Assembly: GCA_910588065.1 (NCBI GenBank) | Contig: CAJUPZ010000008.1 | Location: 1 to 64,000, forward strand | Direction: 5' to 3' | Length of the DNA: 64,000 nt | Source: an uncultured Muribaculaceae bacterium | GTDB taxonomy: Bacteria > Bacteroidota > Bacteroidia > Bacteroidales > Muribaculaceae | In this document: piece after piece, positions 59,878 through 64,000 of the stretch | How positions within the stretch are numbered: the stretch's first letter is position 1 | Layout of the letters: each line of letters opens with the position of its first letter | Position numbers and translations under genes: made by a program | The notes under the pieces: model-generated | Databases searched by the model: none | What the model was told of the DNA's origin: nothing | The model's input: only the letters and a program-made list of their open reading frames with translations

Positions 59878-60444
59878 ATGAAGAAAAACATCACACTCCG
59901 CGCCGAATGGGTCATCGCTACCCTCGCGCTGCCCCAGACAATCAAACTCATTGTCCTCGAAGCTGTTCTCGCCTACATTGTCAACGGCTACATCACCGAA
60001 ATCGCTGACCATCAGGCAGCTGAGGTGTTCGCCACCATCAAGGCCGACTACGACGCCCGCGAAGCCAAGAGGAAGGAGAGGAGAGAGAAAGCCGCCAAAC
60101 GCGCCGAAAACAAAGCTCAAAAAGCCACCGCCATCCCCGGTGTACTCCCCCATACGCCACCATCCGACCTGCAGCAGCGCATTGAAAACGAACCTTTTGC
60201 AAGATTTGCCCGAGATGCCCGCAGGCTATCTCCCTTCAAATACATTGATGCCGACCTCGCCGGCGAGCTCGCCCTCCAGATTACCGACTGGTGGCGCGCA
60301 CACCCCACTGAGGAGATGCCCACCACGGGGCGTCTGCGCCGTGAGTTTGAAGAACGCTTCAACGGACTATACTCCGAATACGGCATGCAGATAGACCGCG
60401 ACCGATGGCTGCGCAAGGTTTCCCCCTACTTCCCCGAGCAATAA
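59878..60444 (+). CDS. DUF6291-like protein, possibly of mobile-element origin
   Basis: 188 residues. The first 60 (AEWVIATLALPQTIKLIVLEAVLAYIVNG, then AAEVFATIKADYD) resemble DUF6291 proteins found in phages and mobile elements. A basic coiled-coil-like stretch (AREAKRKERREKAAKRAENKAQKA) and a C-terminal helical part (SPFKYIDADLAGELALQITDWWRAH) follow. Similarity is by pattern only. It overlaps the convergent MurU-like gene by 19 bases and follows the structured repeat region. Confidence 0.55.
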   Translation: MKKNITLRAEWVIATLALPQTIKLIVLEAVLAYIVNGYITEIADHQAAEVFATIKADYDAREAKRKERREKAAKRAENKAQKATAIPGVLPHTPPSDLQQRIENEPFARFARDARRLSPFKYIDADLAGELALQITDWWRAHPTEEMPTTGRLRREFEERFNGLYSEYGMQIDRDRWLRKVSPYFPEQ

Positions 60445-61199
60445 TCCATACCGACAGTGCTACCCCTATAAGAGGCCCGGGCTTCGGCAAGGGTGGCCGG
60501 CTTGCCTATATCGAACCACCGGTATGGATTGGCCGGAATATGCGCCCTGATGTCAAGGGCAGCGGCATACGAGGCGTAGAAAGGCGTGGTTGAAAACACC
60601 CGGCCCGCACTCTCGGAATACCGTTCAAGGAGCGGGAAAACTGAGGGAGATACTATCGACACCCCACCGAAAGCGAGAGGCTGCAGAGAGATGCAATCGA
60701 GGTTTTCGGGAATGGTTTTATGTGTGGCGGTGTTTGCCCAGCCGACAAGTCGCATCCCGCTGTCAAAAAGGAAATGGCGGGAGGTGGTTCGATGCTGGCC
60801 GAGCAGAGTGACATCCGCTCCTGCAGCATTGTGGGCGGCCATCATATCGGCCACATTGAAATCGGTGAGAATATCCGCGTTGTGGACAATAAACGGCGCG
60901 CCGTCATCAAGCCACTTCCTGGCTGCGAGTATGCCACCGCCGGTGTCGAGCAGCAGCGGGGTTTCATCACTGATGTGGATAGTGATGCCGAAACCGGAGT
61001 TAGCGGCAAGATAAGAGCGTATCAGGTCAGGAAAATGGTGGATGTTGACAATAGCCTCATCCACACCCGCCGCTTTGAGTTTGAGAAGCACCCGCCCGAG
61101 CATGGGCACACCGCCTACCTCTATAAGAGCCTTGGGAATGGTATCGGTAATCGGACGCAAGCGTGTGCCGAGGCCGGCGGCAAAAATCATTGCTTTCAT
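60426..61199 (-). CDS. MurU-like sugar-1-phosphate nucleotidyltransferase
   Basis: 257 residues from MKAMIFAAGLG (61199). FAAGLGTRLRPITDTIPKALIEVGGVPML is the nucleotidyltransferase signature; DTGGGI and FIVHNADILTDF follow. Coupled by ATGA overlap to an AmgK-like kinase, it fits MurNAc-1-P uridylyltransferase of the peptidoglycan recycling pathway rather than a mannose enzyme (inference from context). Confidence 0.8.
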   Translation of the reverse strand: MKAMIFAAGLGTRLRPITDTIPKALIEVGGVPMLGRVLLKLKAAGVDEAIVNIHHFPDLIRSYLAANSGFGITIHISDETPLLLDTGGGILAARKWLDDGAPFIVHNADILTDFNVADMMAAHNAAGADVTLLGQHRTTSRHFLFDSGMRLVGWANTATHKTIPENLDCISLQPLAFGGVSIVSPSVFPLLERYSESAGRVFSTTPFYASYAAALDIRAHIPANPYRWFDIGKPATLAEARASYRGSTVGMDYCSGK

Positions 61200-62626
61200 A
61201 GGCTTTCCAACGTTTTGGACACTTTTTGTTCGCGATGCTTCAGCTCCACAGTTATTCTGTATTTGGCGGCAAGATGAGCGGCAAGGTGTTCGGCGCAATA
61301 CACCGAGCGGTGACGGCCACCGGTGCAGCCGAATGCAACTGAGAGCGACGTGAATCCGCGGCTGATATACCGCTCCACCGAAGCATCCACAAGCGAATAT
61401 ACCGATTCAAGGAATTTCGCCACCTCAGGCTCCGCGTCAAGAAATTCTATGACGGGGCTGTCCATTCCGGTGAGCTGTCTGTAGCGTTCATAGCAGCCGG
61501 GGTTGTGGAGCGCGCGGCAGTCGAACACAAAGCCGCCGCCATTGCCGCTGTTGTCCTCAGGCCAGCCCAGTTTATATGAGAAGCTGCTGACTGTGACAGT
61601 GAGATGATCTGCCGGAGGGAGTGTAGCCCCGAACTGAGGAAGGGCTGCAAGCGCGCCAATCACACGGGCGAGCTCCGGCATACCTTCAATACCGGACCCG
61701 GCTATTTCGCGCAGGTTTGCCATTGCGGCCGGAATGCTACTGATGAAATGCTCCTTGCGTTTCACCAGCCCGACAAATCCGTATACGCCGAGCACCTGCA
61801 GCGTGCGCAGGAGAATGAAGTGGGGCAACCGTTGCCTGTGCACTGCCCGGCTTCCGGCATCAAACCCGCAGCAACCGAGATAATGGTCAACCAGTCTGGA
61901 GCGCAACTCCGCAGGGTATGACGCCCTCGCCTGCCACAGAAACGAAACGACATCATACAAGCGGTTGCCTCGCCGCGCGCCCTGATAGTCGATGAACACC
62001 GGCGAGCCATCGCTCCCCACCATCACATTGCGGCTCTGGCAGTCACGGAGCATAATGCAGTCGAATCCGGCACCGAGTATGGCCGATGCGAGTGTCTCAA
62101 AATCATTTTCGAGCTTCTCCTCATCAAATTCAATACCGGAAGGCTTGAGAAAACAGTATTTGAAATAATTGAGGTCCCACATCACCGAGCGGTAATCCAT
62201 CTCCGGACGCGGCAGGCACAATGAGTAATCAAAACCGGGGTCATCGGCATTGTGGAATCGGGCGAGCGCCGCCATCACTTCTTCAAGAGCGGCAATGCTA
62301 CGCGCATCGTACTCCCTTGACTGCCTCGCCGGCGCGAGATATTCAAAGAGCGACACAGTGCCGGCATCGCTCTGCAGATAGTTCATTCTGTCGGCGCTGA
62401 CAGCAATTATCCGCGGCACCGGCAGCCCCATTGCCCCAAAGCGGCCTGTCATATAGATAAAGGCCTCGTTTTCAGCAGCTGATGTGCCGGCTGTGGCAAT
62501 GACAGTGGAGCCGGCCTCATCGGCAAGCCTGTAATAGCGGCGGGCGGAGGCAGCCCCGGCAAGTTGGGCTACAGAAGCCGGGGGACGGCCAAAGGTGGAG
62601 GTGTATAAATCTATTATTTCTTGCAT
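61196..62626 (-). CDS. AmgK-like sugar kinase fused to a RapZ C-terminal domain
   Basis: 476 residues. The N-terminal APH-fold kinase (about 1-320) has the ATP-site start and catalytic loop LRDCQSRNVM with FIDYQGARRGNRLYDV. The C-terminal about 130 residues match RapZ: SSFSYKLGWPEDN, FVFDCRALHNPG, and VAFGCTGGRHRSVYCAEHLAAHL. In E. coli the RapZ C-domain senses glucosamine-6-P. The fusion suggests cell-wall sugar sensing linked to MurNAc/GlcNAc phosphorylation (inference). Upstream of MurU in one operon. Confidence 0.85.
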   Translation of the reverse strand: MQEIIDLYTSTFGRPPASVAQLAGAASARRYYRLADEAGSTVIATAGTSAAENEAFIYMTGRFGAMGLPVPRIIAVSADRMNYLQSDAGTVSLFEYLAPARQSREYDARSIAALEEVMAALARFHNADDPGFDYSLCLPRPEMDYRSVMWDLNYFKYCFLKPSGIEFDEEKLENDFETLASAILGAGFDCIMLRDCQSRNVMVGSDGSPVFIDYQGARRGNRLYDVVSFLWQARASYPAELRSRLVDHYLGCCGFDAGSRAVHRQRLPHFILLRTLQVLGVYGFVGLVKRKEHFISSIPAAMANLREIAGSGIEGMPELARVIGALAALPQFGATLPPADHLTVTVSSFSYKLGWPEDNSGNGGGFVFDCRALHNPGCYERYRQLTGMDSPVIEFLDAEPEVAKFLESVYSLVDASVERYISRGFTSLSVAFGCTGGRHRSVYCAEHLAAHLAAKYRITVELKHREQKVSKTLESL

Positions 62627-62655
62627 AACGCCGGGTAGTGAGGGATTATATATTG

Positions 62656-62663
62656 CAAAGTTA
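62656..62663 (-). promoter_or_regulatory. -7 element of the AmgK-RapZ/MurU operon
   Basis: TAACTTTG on the minus strand, 29 bases before the ATG at 62626; no canonical -33 box. Confidence 0.45.
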
Positions 62664-62696
62664 ATGCGATTTTTTCACTCCCCGCCACAAAATCCA

Positions 62697-62860
62697 AGAG
62701 TGTGTTTACTTTTGACTTATGTTAAGATTTATATTGGGCTTGCGAGTATGTTTTTAGATTGAATGATGGAGTTATGGAGTTCCATAATGACTGAATGAAA
62801 TCTAAATACAGGCCGGAAGTACCTGTAAAGATTTCATAAAGTTAAAAGTAAACACACTCT
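62697..62860. repeat. 164-bp palindromic element, copy 2
   Basis: Terminal inverted repeats of 22 bases with one mismatch (62697-62718 with 62839-62860; both begin AGAGTGTGTTTAC when read inward). An inner TTTAGATT/AATCTAAA stem surrounds the hairpin core GTTATGG, AGTT, CCATAAT (62771-62788) flanked by GGA and GAC. The core lies at offset 71, exactly as in the 165-bp copy at 35162-35326. Confidence 0.65.
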
Positions 62861-62895
62861 AAAAAAAACCGGAAGTGAACACCCTTCACCTCCGG
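62861..62895 (-). terminator. Terminator of the 62922-63137 gene
   Basis: Stem CCGGA-n-GTGAA/TTCAC-n-TCCGG (62869-62879 with 62885-62895) followed on the minus strand by eight Ts (62868-62861). Confidence 0.8.
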
Positions 62896-62921
62896 CCCGT
62901 AATTATTCTCGTAAAGAATTA

Positions 62922-63137
62922 TCAATCTTCTTCAAGAAGCTCTTTAATTTTTTCTGAAGCTCTGAGCACTACCTCCTGCAGTTTGAGAATCTCAGTCTTG
63001 CGGATGCGTGTGGCCTGAAGTTCAACAAGCTGCTTCATTGTTTCTTTGATTTCCTGCAGTGTGTACAGGCTCAGGTCAAACTCCTCTTTAGCGAGAGCCT
63101 TGTCTATCAGGCTCTTTTCTTTTTTAGGTCTTGCCAT
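62922..63137 (-). CDS. Small coiled-coil protein of unknown function
   Basis: 71 residues, charged and helical: MARPKKEKSLIDKAL, then YTLQEIKETMKQLVELQATRIRK and LRASEKIKELLEED with heptad-like leucines. The N-terminal ARPKK recalls small DNA-binding or histone-like proteins, but no family is recognised. Single-gene unit with its own terminator. Confidence 0.65.
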   Translation of the reverse strand: MARPKKEKSLIDKALAKEEFDLSLYTLQEIKETMKQLVELQATRIRKTEILKLQEVVLRASEKIKELLEED

Positions 63138-63221
63138 GTCGAATCTGTTTTTTTAAGTTAGTGTTCGTTTATTTACAACATTTACGGATTGATTTGGTTC
63201 GTAGTCCGTAAACTATTTTTA

Positions 63222-64000
63222 TCATTTTATATCGATGTTCATACTCTGCGGACCGTCGAACGTATTGTTGTCCATCTCCACATTTTTGACACGCAGAAAC
63301 TTGTATGTGAAACGGTTTGAGTGAAACGGAGGGTACTCCTTGTTGGTTGACACAGTGTTGTTTACGAATGTCAGGCCATCCACAGACTTGGCGTAGAGCA
63401 CCGGGGCATCAAAAGTGTTGAACCGGTTGTTTTCAATAACTATTCCGCTGTGAAAATATTTTGACTGCGCGGCGATATCCGGGATTTCCGGATAGATCGA
63501 GATTATAGCCTCGGTGAACTGGAAGAGGTTTGTGAGCGCATTGACAAATGTATTGTCTATTATTGTCACATCGCGGCAGGCACCGGTTTCAAACCACCCG
63601 TTGCAGTCGCCGCAAAGCAGAATCGCGGTGCCGGATGTGTGGTCAAAAAGGTTTGACGAAGCGACAACTTTGCGCGGTGTGGAAAAGAGACTTCCGCGTG
63701 CGCGGTTATTGCGTATTGTATTTTGGTCAAAAACCACCGAGGGGCTCCATGTAAGGTTCTCGATACCGCTTGGATTGCGCGGATTGACAGCAGTGTCCAC
63801 CGGCTGTGCAAACACTATTTTCATCTCTTTGGCGCCGTTGATTTCAGCTTTGTCAGCCGGCTCGATTGACACTATGGTATTGGGGGTGCCTGCAATCTCC
63901 ATTGTGCGTGAAGCCACAAACTGCACGGTGTCGCCCACCTCGCCCCACTTGAAGCCATACGACTGAGGGTGCATATATCTGCCTATGAGTGTATGGTCGT
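63222..64000 (-). CDS. GH110-like alpha-1,3-galactosidase, C-terminal part (cut by window edge)
   Basis: At least 259 residues; the frame stays open to base 64000 (upstream codons read D-H-T-L-I-G-R-Y before the first Met), so the N-terminus is outside. Right-handed beta-helix repeats (VIIDNTFVNA-type, GIVIENNRFNTF, LTFVNNTVSTN) and FQFTEAIISIYPEIP match GH110 enzymes, which cleave terminal alpha-1,3-galactose such as blood group B. Probably exported. Confidence 0.8.
   Translation of the reverse strand, partial: DHTLIGRYMHPQSYGFKWGEVGDTVQFVASRTMEIAGTPNTIVSIEPADKAEINGAKEMKIVFAQPVDTAVNPRNPSGIENLTWSPSVVFDQNTIRNNRARGSLFSTPRKVVASSNLFDHTSGTAILLCGDCNGWFETGACRDVTIIDNTFVNALTNLFQFTEAIISIYPEIPDIAAQSKYFHSGIVIENNRFNTFDAPVLYAKSVDGLTFVNNTVSTNKEYPPFHSNRFTYKFLRVKNVEMDNNTFDGPQSMNIDIK

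Noticed and set aside
62697..62860. Simple MITE of a known IS family
   Set aside because: The 22-base ends look like transposon ends, but the co-linear copy at 35162 has different ends and no known IS end was recognised.
1..64000. CRISPR array, rRNA operon, prophage or riboswitch
   Set aside because: No regularly spaced repeats, rRNA stretches, phage structural genes or known aptamer cores were seen.

Overview
ORGANISM. The window reads as chromosomal DNA of a Bacteroidales bacterium, most likely a gut Muribaculaceae or close relative (the family is inferred). Three kinds of evidence support the order. Promoters of the Bacteroidetes type (TTTG or TTG, 19-21 bases, TAnnTTTG) recur before genes. 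Phylum-typical proteins are present: a LpxC-FabZ fusion, the bifunctional fucokinase/GDP-fucose pyrophosphorylase FKP, a SusC/SusD pair, DUF4270 and DUF5063 proteins, and a short one-domain GT5 synthase. Lipoproteins carry typical Bacteroidetes signal peptides. Neighbouring genes very often overlap by ATGA.

LAYOUT. 0-4.6 kb is an AT-richer accessory segment ending at the 3' side of tRNA-Thr: an SMR exporter cut short by a TAG, a bPH_6 protein, a WG-repeat lipoprotein, GrpB, a YgbA-like protein, a decayed GNAT toxin/antitoxin pair lying between a DUF488 gene and a remnant of another DUF488 gene, rubredoxin and a broken flavodoxin. 4.9-7.2 kb holds the DUF4270/GT5 pair. 7.3-13.7 kb is a tightly packed operon (DsbD-N protein, dsbD, mazG, secreted orphan, topB, NUDIX, small Cys-rich membrane protein). 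13.8-18.7 kb is a surface acylation cassette: SGNH hydrolase, MBOAT acyltransferase and two DHHW proteins. 19-23.6 kb carries an AraC regulator with a CMD-cupin protein, a HigBA module with a palindromic operator, a flavin reductase-rubredoxin-rubrerythrin-rubredoxin fusion, and a YafQ-type module. 23.8-26.9 kb is a GntR/YtrA-type ABC operon with two orphan exported proteins. 27-35 kb is mostly core (TM2 protein, tsaB, yicC-like, gmk, nadD, DUF5063, M18 peptidase, fkp).

35.1-40.1 kb is a second accessory segment, again ending at the 3' side of a tRNA (Gln). It holds a palindromic element, three small enzymes, a 44-residue orphan gene, a dispersed repeat breaking a rhodanese copy, a Panacea-domain gene coupled to an unknown protein (candidate toxin-antitoxin system), an FMN reductase and an intact rhodanese lipoprotein. 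40.3-54.4 kb is core: lpxD-lpxC/fabZ-lpxA, an S1 protein, an NhaC antiporter, glyA-lgt-bioD-exonuclease, an MG2-domain outer-surface protein, a flavin reductase and pyrBI. 54.6-59.1 kb is a SusCD locus. 59.2-59.85 kb is non-coding with repeats and nested inverted repeats. It is followed by a DUF6291-like orphan, a MurU-like/AmgK-RapZ sugar salvage pair, a second copy of the palindromic element, a small coiled-coil protein, and the 3' end of a GH110 alpha-galactosidase.

HOW IT FITS TOGETHER. The core genes support envelope building (lipid A, lipoprotein modification, GDP-fucose, peptidoglycan sugar salvage, surface acylation), glycan uptake (SusCD, GH110) and oxygen/redox defence (rubredoxin, rubrerythrin fusion, DsbD). 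Four toxin-antitoxin-like modules, two partial gene duplications and several repeats mark the recombined parts. The strongest leads for something undescribed are the Panacea pair at 37.7-38.9 kb, the two co-linear palindromic elements near 35.2 and 62.8 kb, and the nested inverted repeat at 59.55-59.77 kb.
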